64,000 bases of DNA from Vallitalea pronyensis (GCF_018141445.1 NZ_CP058649.1:949001-1013000); one strand, 5' to 3'. Positions 39,357 through 48,225 are shown, numbered from the stretch's first letter. A program made the numbers and translations. Notes: generated by a model from the letters alone, not told the origin.

Positions 39357-40045
39357 TATGCATATACCTCCTTATACAGTTCCACAATGGATTTGCCTTG
39401 CTCTTCTCGAACTTTTTCGGCCTCACCTGTGAGAACAATTTCGCCATCTTTTAGAAGAATAACATTGTCTAAGATTTTTTCCATTTCATCCACAAGATGA
39501 CTTGAAATAAGGATGGTGTTACCCTCATTAGCACATTGTACAATGGCATTAAGAATCTTCTCCCTAGCAACCAAATCAATACCATTAAGCGGTTCATCTA
39601 ACATAAACAGCTTGGCTTTTCTAGCAAGTGTTACAGCGATTTTTAACTTAGCAGCCATACCAGATGAGAGTGATGATACTTTAAGGTGTGGTTCCAATTG
39701 CATATACTTCAGCAATTCATCAAATCGATTTCCATCAAAATCCTCAAAGAAATCGGTAAAATAAGCGCGAACAGTTTTAATCTTCATATAGGGATAGATA
39801 AAATTATCAGTGGACATGTAGGCAGCTAATTTCTTCGTTTCAATGCCAATAAGCTGACCATCAATGCGAAGTTCACCAGAAGTTGGATGTAATAGCCCAG
39901 CAGCCATTTTCATAAATGTTGTTTTACCACTTCCATTAGGACCTAGAAAACCGTATATTTTTCCTGTTTCAAGTGCCATGGAAACATCCTTTATTGCTTT
40001 TTTTGATAAGTAACCTTTACATAGTTTTTTTGCTTCAAGTAACAT
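39356..40045 (-). CDS. ABC transporter ATP-binding protein (YtrB-like)
   Basis: 229 residues with Walker A GPNGSGKT at 35-42, the Q-loop region, a degenerate signature SSLSSGMAAKLKIAVTLAR (LSSGM instead of LSGGQ), Walker B KLFMLDEPLNGID and switch SSHLVDEM. It lies directly after the GntR gene with no gap. The altered signature is common in this YtrB-like export subgroup. Confidence 0.92.
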   Translation of the reverse strand: MLLEAKKLCKGYLSKKAIKDVSMALETGKIYGFLGPNGSGKTTFMKMAAGLLHPTSGELRIDGQLIGIETKKLAAYMSTDNFIYPYMKIKTVRAYFTDFFEDFDGNRFDELLKYMQLEPHLKVSSLSSGMAAKLKIAVTLARKAKLFMLDEPLNGIDLVAREKILNAIVQCANEGNTILISSHLVDEMEKILDNVILLKDGEIVLTGEAEKVREEQGKSIVELYKEVYA

Positions 40046-40405
40046 TTATTGCCCCTCACTTTCCTTTAAAATAATATCAATGAGCATAGCCTTAGTGTAA
40101 CCTAATTCGGTCATGCCTTCAATAAAATGATGAATAAGTTCATCAGCGATTTCATTACGAATGACTTGAATCTTCTCAGTAGACTTAGTAACAAAAGTTC
40201 CTAAACCTCTTTTACTATACGTGATACCTTCTCTTTCCATTTCCTTATAGATTCTTCCAGAAGTATTAGGATTTATACTATATTTTAGTGCTAATTCTCG
40301 TGTAGAAGGTAATTTTTCTCCTGGTTTAAGTTTACCCGTAATGATGTCTTTCTTAATCAATTGTATAATTTGAATATAGATCGGAACGCTGTTATCAAAT
40401 TCCAC
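40046..40405 (-). CDS. GntR-family regulator, YtrA subfamily
   Basis: 119 residues from the GTG at 40403-40405 on the minus strand, chosen because GGAGGTGAAT sits just upstream; an ATG 24 bases earlier has no such site. The winged helix GEKLPSTRELALKYSINPNT is typical GntR, with a very short C-terminal dimerisation part as in YtrA. It heads a three-gene operon with an ABC transporter, and its promoter overlaps a 30-bp palindrome. Confidence 0.92.
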   Translation of the reverse strand: MEFDNSVPIYIQIIQLIKKDIITGKLKPGEKLPSTRELALKYSINPNTSGRIYKEMEREGITYSKRGLGTFVTKSTEKIQVIRNEIADELIHHFIEGMTELGYTKAMLIDIILKESEGQ

Positions 40406-40431
40406 ATATTCACCTCCAAATAAATGCATGA

Positions 40432-40477
40432 ATTAGTGAACTAGTTAAATAGTACACTAATGCTATTGTGTTGTCAA
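40432..40477 (-). promoter_or_regulatory. promoter and overlapping operator of the YtrA-like operon
   Basis: On the minus strand TTGACA (40472-40477), 17-bp spacer, TACTAT (40449-40454). A 30-bp palindrome spans 40432-40461 with arms ATTAGTGTACTA and TAGTTCACTAAT (11 of 12 paired) and covers the -10. This is the layout expected for autorepression by the GntR protein. Confidence 0.75.
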
Positions 40478-40629
40478 GTAAAAATTTAAAATTTATACCA
40501 TTATTTTTTTAGGAAAGAATTGGAGGAAAAAGGTTTATAAAAAAAGGTTTATGACACTTAAACAAGAATACTATACTATGAAGATATTTTGTATCATAGC
40601 ATATAAATAAAAGAAAAGAAGGTGACTAT

Positions 40630-41262
40630 ATGCGTATTAACACAATTTTACAGAAAGTAGACGATTTACATACCATATCCGTGGATGATACAGTGGGGCA
40701 TGCGCTTTCTATTATCGAAGACAAAGGATTATTATCGTTACCGGTTGTTGAGAAAAGAACGTTCATTGGCATATTATCCAGACAATTTGTATACGAATCC
40801 TATTTCAAAGAAGATGGGGGCTCTAAAGAAGTATTTCTCAATCGACAAGTCCGCGAATTTATGCGAACCACCGTACCCTCTGTCCATGATGATCTGCTAG
40901 TGGAAGAAGCTGCTTCCATGTTTTTTGAACATAATAAATTACGGTTTATACCCGTTGTTAATGAGCAAGAGGAATTCATCGGTATTGTGACGAAGAAAGC
41001 GATTATCAATCGATTTCAGGCAATATACGGTATGCATGAGCCAAGGTTAGTCATCTATATCTATGATTTCAAAGGTAAGCTAGCCAAGATTACAGATATC
41101 ATTGCTCGAGCTGGAGGCAATATTAAAAACATCGTTCAAGCAGATACAGAAGTACTCGGTTTACAAGAAATAACCATGCGGATACAATCCAACGATATTA
41201 AAAAGGTTGTTAAGAGCTTGAATAGTCACGGTTTTGATGTAAGAGAATTTAGTGACGTATAA
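40630..41262 (+). CDS. CBS-domain pair with C-terminal ACT domain (AcuB-like)
   Basis: 210 residues: CBS1 about 8-60 (VDDTVGHALSIIEDKGLLSL), CBS2 about 78-133 (SVHDDLLVEEAASMFFEHNK), ACT domain about 138-205 (VIYIYDFKGKLAKITDIIAR). Such proteins bind adenine nucleotides and a small ligand and act as sensors; AcuB is the nearest named relative but I would not assign its role. GAAGGTGA precedes the ATG. Transcribed divergently from the YtrA operon. Confidence 0.85.
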   Translation: MRINTILQKVDDLHTISVDDTVGHALSIIEDKGLLSLPVVEKRTFIGILSRQFVYESYFKEDGGSKEVFLNRQVREFMRTTVPSVHDDLLVEEAASMFFEHNKLRFIPVVNEQEEFIGIVTKKAIINRFQAIYGMHEPRLVIYIYDFKGKLAKITDIIARAGGNIKNIVQADTEVLGLQEITMRIQSNDIKKVVKSLNSHGFDVREFSDV

Positions 41263-41376
41263 TGAAACGCAAGTAAGCATGATGCATCTATAAAGTAATT
41301 ATATCTTCTCCAACAGGTAGATTTAGTAAAGATGAGATATATATACGTTGAAATTAGAATAATCTTAGCATATATA

Positions 41377-41404
41377 AGGGGACTGTCTTATGAGACAGCC
41401 CCCT
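41377..41404. terminator. hairpin between convergent genes
   Basis: GGGG-A-CTGTCT (41378-41388) pairs with AGACAG-C-CCCC (41393-41403) with one mismatch and a TATG loop. It lies between the CBS gene and the convergent flavo-diiron gene. No strong T-run on either side, so termination is likely but not certain. Confidence 0.55.
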
Positions 41405-41442
41405 GAAATTTGTACAACTAAAATGATGCTATTTTGAACCAC

Positions 41443-42636
41443 TTAGCAAAGAATAGCTTTACCAAACTTTTCTCCATATGCAAAAGCATCCTGAAAATCT
41501 TCTTCAGATGGATTAAAGCGTATCTTTAGACCTTCTACGGGCATCTTAAGACGCAATTGCTTAAGACGACCTTCTATATTACCAACAGCTTCACCGCTCC
41601 AACCATAGGAACCGAAAGCACCAGCTATCTTACCTTTATGAATCACAGCATTAAGTGAGGTGAGAATATCCCAGATAGGTGGTAATACATCGGATACGAT
41701 GGTTGGTGAACCTAGGAGCAGTCCTTTAGCAAGAGAAATCTCTTTCATGACGTCTGCCTTATCACTTTCTACTAAGTCAAAGAGAATCACATCAATACCC
41801 TCATGAACACCAACACCTTCTGCAATACGTTCAGCTATTTTCTTAGTATAGCCATAAGCAGAGACATATGCAATAACAACACTTGGCTTTTCACGTTTTA
41901 CTTCAGTAGCCCATGTTTTATAAAGACCAATATAACGATCAATATCTTCACGAAGTACTGGTCCATGACCTGGACAAATGGTATCAAAATTCAACCCTTT
42001 GATTTTGTCGAGTGCTTCCAAAACATAAGGTTTAAATGGACCCATGATCATATCAAAGTAATACTTATAACTATCAATGAAATCCCCTTCAATCCTATCG
42101 TTGAACACTTTATCATCACAGTAATGACAACCAAAGGAATCACATGTAATCAGCGCAGCATCTTCTTTAATATAAGAGTACATGGTATCTGGCCAATGAA
42201 GAAACGGCGCCATGATAAACTGTACCCTTTTATCCCCTAAGTCCAAAGAACAACCTGCTTTAGCAACCATGGATTTAAAAGGTCCATTGATGATATCCTT
42301 CAAAAACTTGATGGCAGTCCCTGTTCCAACCACGGTTATATCCGGATTAAGTTCTAATAATCTTGCCACAGACCCAACATGATCAGGTTCCGTATGATTC
42401 ACAACCAAATAGTCAATATCATCTACACTGCCAACTTCATGAAGACGCTCTAAAAACTCATCAAAAAAACGATCTTTTACCGTCTCAAATAACACATTTT
42501 TCTCTGACCCTTTAACAAAATAAGCATTATACGTGGTACCATAATCCGTATACATCACCACATCAAAAACACGAATATCATAATCAAGGGCGCCAACCCA
42601 ATAAATTCCTTTCTTAACTTCTTTCGCTTTTGTCAT
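41443..42636 (-). CDS. A-type flavo-diiron protein (FprA)
   Basis: 397 residues: beta-lactamase-like diiron domain with ligands H81, E83, D85 (NHTEPDH, with H86), H147, D166 and H224, followed by a flavodoxin domain from about residue 253 (VVIAYVSAYGYTKKIAERIA). It reduces oxygen to water or NO to N2O as an anaerobe's protection. No fused rubredoxin; a separate rubredoxin gene lies at 30488. AAAGGAG precedes the ATG on the minus strand. Confidence 0.94.
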   Translation of the reverse strand: MTKAKEVKKGIYWVGALDYDIRVFDVVMYTDYGTTYNAYFVKGSEKNVLFETVKDRFFDEFLERLHEVGSVDDIDYLVVNHTEPDHVGSVARLLELNPDITVVGTGTAIKFLKDIINGPFKSMVAKAGCSLDLGDKRVQFIMAPFLHWPDTMYSYIKEDAALITCDSFGCHYCDDKVFNDRIEGDFIDSYKYYFDMIMGPFKPYVLEALDKIKGLNFDTICPGHGPVLREDIDRYIGLYKTWATEVKREKPSVVIAYVSAYGYTKKIAERIAEGVGVHEGIDVILFDLVESDKADVMKEISLAKGLLLGSPTIVSDVLPPIWDILTSLNAVIHKGKIAGAFGSYGWSGEAVGNIEGRLKQLRLKMPVEGLKIRFNPSEEDFQDAFAYGEKFGKAILC

Positions 42637-42919
42637 ATCTTTTAACTCCTTTCATCTTATGTAGCTTTATTAAACCATGTATTTTTAGTATTATATCCAA
42701 AAGTTATAGGTAAGCATATAATATGGTTATATATTTTGAAAAAGTAAAAATACCATACTGCATTATCTATCCTATGACTATTTTGTGTATAACATAAATA
42801 AATTGATAATTAATATCATTATCAAGAGGTTATCATAGGTTGTTTAGAAAGTCAATATGGGTGGGGAGGGGTTGGTAGTAATATGTAGGGTAGTTGAGAA
42901 TGTTAATGTGGGTGGGTCC

Positions 42920-43106
42920 GTAAATACTAACGCTCTAATAGTTGTTGGTGGCTAGAGGTTTGGTAAGGTCTTATAGGTAATACTATTCCTTTCCGTTAAA
43001 CGTCCTGTTTAAAGGAAAGGCGCTCCGCCGTCCGTGGCTGCGCTCATCGTATTACCTATAAGACCTTACGCCATATTGACGTTAATATTAGAGTGTTAGT
43101 ATTTAC
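42920..43106. repeat. branched long inverted repeat D
   Basis: Three nested or stacked stems: outer 42920-42940 with 43086-43106 (20 of 21 paired), middle 42963-42983 with 43049-43069 (21 of 21), and an inner hairpin CCTTTCCGTTAAAC (42988-43001) with GTTTAAAGGAAAGG (43007-43020). A GC-rich branch (GCGC 43020-43023 with GCGC 43040-43043) sits beside it. The layout resembles a multibranch RNA. It lacks the ends and apical loop of copies A-C, so it is a different element. Confidence 0.75.
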
Positions 43107-43354
43107 TACTCTCTTGGGGAAATTTAGCATTATAGGTTTTTAAGTGCTGAGAATAATCTTGTACATTATGAAGGCAAGCACATAAGGTATATGTATGGTA
43201 TTAAACCATTTGAATAAATACTAATAGACTATACAAAAAATCTACATCATTTAAAACGAACAGCACATATAATGTCAATATTCTAGCAAATAGAGCTTGA
43301 TATTTGCTTTCTTACAACCTTTAGTCTCATGATCACACCACTTGCCTCAACAAT

Positions 43355-43570
43355 TAGCCCAGTATCTGGATGGGTCTTAAAAATCCGTGACTTTTAAATC
43401 ATCCATAGAAAATCTTAGGGAATGGAAGCATGATATCCGTTAAAAAACTTAAGTGTTTGACCGTAGGGAGTTTTAAGTTTTAGGATATCATGTTTCCATT
43501 CCCTTAGTTTTTCTTAGGATGATTTAACCAGAACGGATTTTTAAGACCCATCCAGATACGGATGTCTTGC
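43355..43570 (+). repeat. 216-bp palindromic element, copy C (forward orientation)
   Basis: Conserved ends TAGCCCAGTA (43355-43364) and TACGGATGTCTTGC (43557-43570). Outer arms 43362-43388 and 43533-43559 pair perfectly over 27 bases. The inner stem pairs AGGGAATGGAAGCATGATAT with its right-hand partner with few mismatches. Loop GACCGTAGGGAGTTTTAAG at 43459-43477 differs by one base from copies A and B, preceded by CGTTAAAAAACTTAA as in B. Arms differ from B yet remain self-complementary. Confidence 0.87.
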
Positions 43571-43707
43571 TAACAACCCACAAACAAACCAAACAACATA
43601 ATAAAAATCATCCCAACCCTATGCTAAGACCTTAACCATCACTCACTGACAAAAAACTACTTTAACACAGTTCTAACCAATTGACACCATTACACACAAA
43701 AATATCT

Positions 43708-43735
43708 TTGTCCCCATCTAATATTATGGTATAAT
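43708..43735 (+). promoter_or_regulatory. probable promoter of ktrB-ktrA
   Basis: TTGTCC (43708-43713), 16-bp spacer, TATAAT (43730-43735) preceded by TGG, an extended -10. It leaves a leader of about 220 bases before ktrB. Confidence 0.6.
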
Positions 43736-43963
43736 GGATTAAATTAAGAGCTTACTACGAGAAAGCCCTTAAAATAATGCCTATTGTTTACAATAATTGG
43801 GAAAGATAATTCTATATAAGCTAGTCCACTGGCACCATGTTATAAGAGATTGTGTTCTAATCATCATCAACTATATGCAACACAAAAGACATACATAATC
43901 TAGCGTATAGAAAAATAAGCACGAATATACAGTTGACGAAACGATGTTACGGAGGATGAGGGA

Positions 43964-45349
43964 ATGAATGAGAAAGGGAAGTGGACAATAAGATTTCATC
44001 TAAAACCCACTCAGATACTTGTTTTAGGGTTTTTGTTTCTTATCATATTAGGTACCATATTATTAAATCTGCCTATTGCAACCAATGAACATAAAAGCAT
44101 TGGATTAATCGATGCATTATTTACTGCAACTTCCGCAGTATGTGTTACAGGACTAGTTGTGGTCAATACACTGGACTTTTGGAGTCCATTTGGAAAAGTC
44201 GTCATACTCATACTCATTCAAATAGGTGGATTAGGTTTTATGACTTTTGCAACCATGTTTTTTATCATGATGGGACGAAAAATACGATTAAAAGAACGCT
44301 TAATTATTCAAGAAGCGCTTAATCAATATACTTTATCTGGTATGGTACGTCTAACCAAGAATGTGGTCCTTGGCACACTCCTTATTGAAGGAATAGGAGC
44401 TATTTTATTAGCCATACGCTTTGTACCTCAACATGGACTGGAAGGTGTTTTTATGGCCATATTCCATTCTATTTCAGCATTTTGTAATGCGGGCTTTGAC
44501 ATTGTTGGGGACAGTAGTTTAACCCCTTATGTTGGCGATGTCATTATCAATATAACCGTTATCCTATTAATTGTCTTAGGCGGCCTTGGTTTTACCGTAT
44601 GGATCGATGTGCTCCGTGTGATGAAAGACAAATTTGCCAATAAGTATGGCTGGAAACGTACATTTAAGAAATTTACCCTCCATACGAAAATTGTTATGGT
44701 CCTGACATTTTCTTTTATTGTCATCGGTTTTGTATTATTTTTCTTATTGGAATCTGGCAATCCCAATACCCTTGGACCCCTATCCATAAAGGACAAGGTG
44801 TTAGGGTCGTTGTTCCAGTCCATCACACCTCGTACAGCAGGTTTTAATACCATGCCATTAGATCAGATGAATCATGCTTCCAAGTTTTTAACCATCCTCT
44901 TTATGTTTGTTGGAGGATCACCAGCTGGTACAGCAGGTGGTGTTAAGACGGTTACTGTAGGTGTTATCATCCTATCTGTTCTATCGGTCATTCGTGGTAA
45001 AGAGCAAACAGAAGCTTATGACCGCTCTATACCAGAGAACATTATAAAAAGAGCTCTAGCTGTTGTAACCATTGGTATAGCTGTTGTCATTTCTGTAACC
45101 ATGATTTTGTCGGTAACAGAAATAGGAACAAGCTTCATGAATATTTTCTTTGAATCCGTATCAGCCTTTGCCACCGTTGGTCTTACATTAGGTATCACAG
45201 GCAGCTTAACAACAATAGGTAAAATCATTATCTGTATTACCATGTTTATTGGTCGATTAGGACCTGTCACCATGGCACTTGCTTTCTCCATGAGAGGCAA
45301 ATCAAAAACAAGTATAAAAAAACCAGAAGAAAAAGTAATGGTTGGATAG
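43964..45349 (+). CDS. ktrB: KtrB/TrkH-type potassium uptake channel subunit
   Basis: 461-residue membrane subunit of a Ktr potassium (or sodium-coupled potassium) uptake system. Four pore-loop repeats each bring a selectivity glycine: SAVCVTGL, SAFCNAGF, RTAGFN and SAFATVGL. Ten or so hydrophobic segments in the M1-P-M2 pattern. GGAGG precedes the ATG. The regulatory subunit follows 23 bp later. Confidence 0.93.
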   Translation: MNEKGKWTIRFHLKPTQILVLGFLFLIILGTILLNLPIATNEHKSIGLIDALFTATSAVCVTGLVVVNTLDFWSPFGKVVILILIQIGGLGFMTFATMFFIMMGRKIRLKERLIIQEALNQYTLSGMVRLTKNVVLGTLLIEGIGAILLAIRFVPQHGLEGVFMAIFHSISAFCNAGFDIVGDSSLTPYVGDVIINITVILLIVLGGLGFTVWIDVLRVMKDKFANKYGWKRTFKKFTLHTKIVMVLTFSFIVIGFVLFFLLESGNPNTLGPLSIKDKVLGSLFQSITPRTAGFNTMPLDQMNHASKFLTILFMFVGGSPAGTAGGVKTVTVGVIILSVLSVIRGKEQTEAYDRSIPENIIKRALAVVTIGIAVVISVTMILSVTEIGTSFMNIFFESVSAFATVGLTLGITGSLTTIGKIIICITMFIGRLGPVTMALAFSMRGKSKTSIKKPEEKVMVG

Positions 45350-45372
45350 ATAAAGATTGTGAAAGGAAGGGT

Positions 45373-46041
45373 ATGAACATGGCAAGAAGAAGAGATTTTG
45401 TAGTATTTGGTTTAGGAAAATTTGGTCGAAGTGTGGCCCAAACATTAAGTATGAATGGGTGTGACGTTTTAGCTATTGATAAAAATGAAGAAACAATACA
45501 AGATATAGCAGCCTCAGTAACCCATGCTGTACAAGCAGATGTAACAGATATGGACGCTTTGATAGCCCTTGGTGTTCGAAACTTTGATGCAGCCATTATA
45601 GCCATATCTAACGATATGCAATCCAGTATTATGGCAACCATCCTAGTAAAAGAATTGGGCATACCATTTATTCTCGCAAAAGCATCCAATGATATTCATA
45701 AAAAAGTATTGGAAAAAGTAGGCGCAGACAAAGTCGTCTTCCCAGAACGAGAAATAGGTGTACGGATTGCCAACAATCTCATTTCTGATAACTTTGTGGA
45801 TTACATTGAACTATCGGAAGACTACAGCATCGTAGAAGTATCCATCCTCGATGAATGGATAGGCAAGAGCTTAAAAGACATTGATATGCGTGTGAAATAT
45901 GGTATCAACGTTATGGCCATTCGCCAACAAGACGATAGTATCACCATCACACCAGGGAATGTTACCCTAAAAGAAGGTGATGTCTTAGTGGTTATCGGCA
46001 GCAATACAGACCTTAAGAAAATTAATATTGTAAAAGATTAG
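45373..46041 (+). CDS. ktrA: KtrA/TrkA-type regulatory subunit (RCK)
   Basis: 222 residues: RCK_N Rossmann domain (FVVFGLGKFGRSVAQTLSMN, then the acidic DKNEE) binding adenine nucleotides, and RCK_C domain from about 140 (EVSILDEWIGKSLKDIDMRV), which in relatives binds c-di-AMP. Forms the cytoplasmic gating ring of KtrB. ATGs at 45373 and 45379 are both near the AAGGAAGG; the first is used. Start of gradually rising A/C bias toward the downstream palindrome. Confidence 0.92.
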   Translation: MNMARRRDFVVFGLGKFGRSVAQTLSMNGCDVLAIDKNEETIQDIAASVTHAVQADVTDMDALIALGVRNFDAAIIAISNDMQSSIMATILVKELGIPFILAKASNDIHKKVLEKVGADKVVFPEREIGVRIANNLISDNFVDYIELSEDYSIVEVSILDEWIGKSLKDIDMRVKYGINVMAIRQQDDSITITPGNVTLKEGDVLVVIGSNTDLKKINIVKD

Positions 46042-46050
46042 GTAAATCAT

Positions 46051-46839
46051 ATGATTACAAGTATACAAAACCCAAAAGTGAAGAAAATTGCACAACTATT
46101 AAAACAATCCAAAGCAAGAAAAAAAGAAGGTCTCTTCGTGGTAGAAGGCAAAAAAATGGTCAACGAGATACCAGCAGACCAACTAAAGGAAATCCTTATA
46201 TCCGAAAGCTTCTTAGCTAAAGAAGAAACGTATATACAGCAAGCAAAAGAAAAGCAAATCTCCCTTGAAATAGTTACCGACAGCATCATCAAACACTTAA
46301 CGGATGCTGTCACCCCCCAAGGGATTATCGGCCTAGTAAAAATGACGTCAACAACCTTGGACAAACTCCTAACAGATAACCCTTTAATCATTATCTTAGA
46401 AAATATCCAAGACCCAGGCAACCTAGGTACCATTATTCGGACGGCTGACGCCGCAGGAGCAAGCGGCATCCTATTATCCACAGGCTGCGTAGACCTCTAC
46501 AATCCCAAAGTAGTCCGCTCCACCATGGGTTCCCTCTTTCGCGTACCTATCCTCAAAGACCGAAACATAGCCAACGACATCACCTACCTCCAATCTCAAG
46601 ACATCCACATCCTAGCCACCCACCTCCAAGGCAGCCAAAACATCTACACCTGTGACCTCACCAAAGGACTTGGCATCCTCGTCGGCAACGAAGGCAACGG
46701 ACTAACAGACCAAACCACAGCACTAGCCAATCAATGCATCCTCATCCCCATGATCGGTAACGCAGAATCCCTCAACGCCGGAATCGCCACCAGCATCATC
46801 ATCTACGAAACCCTCAGACAAAGAAAGTTCTCAACATAA
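46051..46839 (+). CDS. SpoU/TrmH-family RNA 2'-O-methyltransferase
   Basis: 262 residues with an N-terminal substrate-binding domain (VKKIAQLLKQSKARKKEGLF) and the knotted SPOUT domain: motif 1 DPGNLGTIIRTADAAGA, motif 2 LVGNEGNGL, motif 3 IPMIGNAESLNAGIATSI. Methylates rRNA or tRNA ribose; the target is not inferable. Third codon positions become almost exclusively A or C toward the 3' end: 107 of 120 over 46441-46800, though the protein remains normal. That is a composition anomaly toward palindrome E, not foreign origin. Confidence 0.92.
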   Translation: MITSIQNPKVKKIAQLLKQSKARKKEGLFVVEGKKMVNEIPADQLKEILISESFLAKEETYIQQAKEKQISLEIVTDSIIKHLTDAVTPQGIIGLVKMTSTTLDKLLTDNPLIIILENIQDPGNLGTIIRTADAAGASGILLSTGCVDLYNPKVVRSTMGSLFRVPILKDRNIANDITYLQSQDIHILATHLQGSQNIYTCDLTKGLGILVGNEGNGLTDQTTALANQCILIPMIGNAESLNAGIATSIIIYETLRQRKFST

Positions 46840-47283
46840 GAAAACAAAACGACTTCAATAAAAGAATACGCAAATATATAAGATAGCCAGTCTACCCGAC
46901 AACGCTATCTTTTCCTATGCTATATGGATTACCCTCTATAAAACTCAAGAACAATCAAATCAAAACCAATCAACCCTACCAAGTCAACAACAAACACAAA
47001 CCACCTGCCCACGAAGCGGTTTCACTCCCTTCGACTTGGCACACCTTAAAGAAGGATATCCTGTGTTAATAAACGACTTTTGCGGCTTGTTGTCTTCCTT
47101 ATAAACCAATCCAACAACAACCGCAACGAGAGTGCATTAACACAGGATATCCTTCCACTAAACATCCGTTGCCGATTCTAACACATCCAACAACCAATCA
47201 ACTAACCTCAACCACCAATAATCACTAATAACCACTAATAACCACAATAATCCCCTACAACCACCTAATCCCTCAACCTAAAG
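46840..47283 (+). other. A/C-rich intergenic region with palindrome E
   Basis: 444 bp between convergent genes. The + strand is very poor in G and T, especially 47165-47283, where short AC-rich runs such as AACCACTAATAACCAC recur. Palindrome E lies in the middle. A smaller hairpin CGAAG / CTTCG-type pairing occurs near 47012-47033. No gene. Confidence 0.65.
47051..47155. repeat. long inverted repeat E
   Basis: Perfect 20-bp arms 47051-47070 and 47136-47155 (left arm GAAGGATATCCTGTGTTAAT) enclose a partly paired interior in which GCGG-CTTGTTG pairs with CAACAACAACCGC. The conserved ends and loop of copies A-C are absent, although CTCCCTTCG at about 47026-47034, just outside, resembles part of that loop on the other strand. 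Treated as a separate element. Confidence 0.7.
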
Positions 47284-48225
47284 TCACATCCCAATCCTAA
47301 ACTGCTTCACCTTCCTATCAATCTCCTCACTCGTCACCGTATTAAGCGCATTCACACGACAAGAAGCAGCAAGCTCATAATACTTCTTAGCTTCCTCCAT
47401 ATCCCCCTTTTTCTCCATAACCAATCCCATATAAAAATTACTATCCGCCATCTTAGGGTTAATTTCCAATGCCTGTTTTAAATAATCAAAGGAAGCACTA
47501 TAATCTTCCAATCGATAATAAATCTGACCCAGATTATCCAACGCAGGCGCATACTTCCCATTCAGAATAAGCGCCTTCTTGCTATTCATAATAGCCTTTT
47601 CCACATTATCTTTCAAAAGATATAAAAAACCAAGTGTCGTATAATCCTGCGCATAAATATAAGTATTCGTCGTAATCTCATACTCAGGCTTCTCGCTATC
47701 CTCTTCCACTTCTACCAAAGCATTCTCACCATCAGTATCCGCTTCTTCTTCGTCCACAGGAAGGGCATAATCTTCAAAAACTTTCTCATACACACGAATG
47801 GCTTCATCCACATTACCTAATTTCCAATAACAGATGGCAATGTTACATTTAACAATTTTATCAATCAAGAAATAAGGCTTAAGATCAATGGTCTTATTAA
47901 ACACCTCTAGAGCCTTCTCAATTTGATTTTCTTTTAATAAGATCAAACCATAAGACGTGAGGACATTAATATGATTAGAACCCAGTTGATAACCAATACG
48001 ATAAAAAGGTGCAGCAGCATCATCTTTCTTAACAATAAATTGAAGCATAAGCCCAATAACACCAATAGAACTACCTAAGAACAAGATATTGGTTAATAGA
48101 ATGAATCCTGCATAGCTGAGTAATAAACTGCTTACAGGCTGGTTCATAATAACCATAATTACAATATAAGCAACAATAAAATAGGCCATCGCCACAAATT
48201 TCCACTTTTTACCTAAAAATTTCAT
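47284..48225 (-). CDS. membrane-anchored TPR-repeat protein
   Basis: 313 residues: two hydrophobic segments at about 10-30 and 36-62, then TPR repeats (for example ALEVFNKTIDLKPYFLIDKI, APALDNLGQIYYRLEDYSAS, SFDYLKQALEINPKMADSNF) interrupted by an acidic Glu/Asp-rich insert near 160-180. Probably a scaffold for a membrane complex; partner unknown. The 3' part shows the strand bias of neighbouring palindrome E, fading toward the start. Minus-strand ribosome-binding site GGGAGAG. Confidence 0.85.
   Translation of the reverse strand: MKFLGKKWKFVAMAYFIVAYIVIMVIMNQPVSSLLLSYAGFILLTNILFLGSSIGVIGLMLQFIVKKDDAAAPFYRIGYQLGSNHINVLTSYGLILLKENQIEKALEVFNKTIDLKPYFLIDKIVKCNIAICYWKLGNVDEAIRVYEKVFEDYALPVDEEEADTDGENALVEVEEDSEKPEYEITTNTYIYAQDYTTLGFLYLLKDNVEKAIMNSKKALILNGKYAPALDNLGQIYYRLEDYSASFDYLKQALEINPKMADSNFYMGLVMEKKGDMEEAKKYYELAASCRVNALNTVTSEEIDRKVKQFRIGM

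Larger units (their letters stand above)
42637..43963 (+). other. 1.3-kb non-coding region with two large palindromes and opposing base bias
   Basis: Contains palindrome D (42920-43106) and element copy C (43355-43570). Sequence left of D (42841-42919) is G/T-rich on the + strand, while sequence right of C (43571-43705) is A/C-rich, so the bias reverses across the pair. A ktrB promoter lies near 43708. No credible gene was found; I looked for a c-di-AMP riboswitch in the ktrB leader and did not see one. Confidence 0.7.

Noticed and set aside
41803..42240. 145-residue open frame on the + strand
   Set aside because: Lies wholly antisense inside the flavo-diiron gene, has no ribosome-binding site and no family features.
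42920..43570. Tandem transposon ends (D and C) of one mobile element
   Set aside because: D and C have different cores and ends, no transposase lies between them, and no target-site duplication is visible.
43742..43963. c-di-AMP (ydaO-type) riboswitch upstream of ktrB
   Set aside because: The leader is about 220 bases, but I do not see the conserved G-rich core motifs of that riboswitch.
45267..45689. 140-residue open frame on the minus strand
   Set aside because: Antisense to ktrB and ktrA, which have clear motifs.
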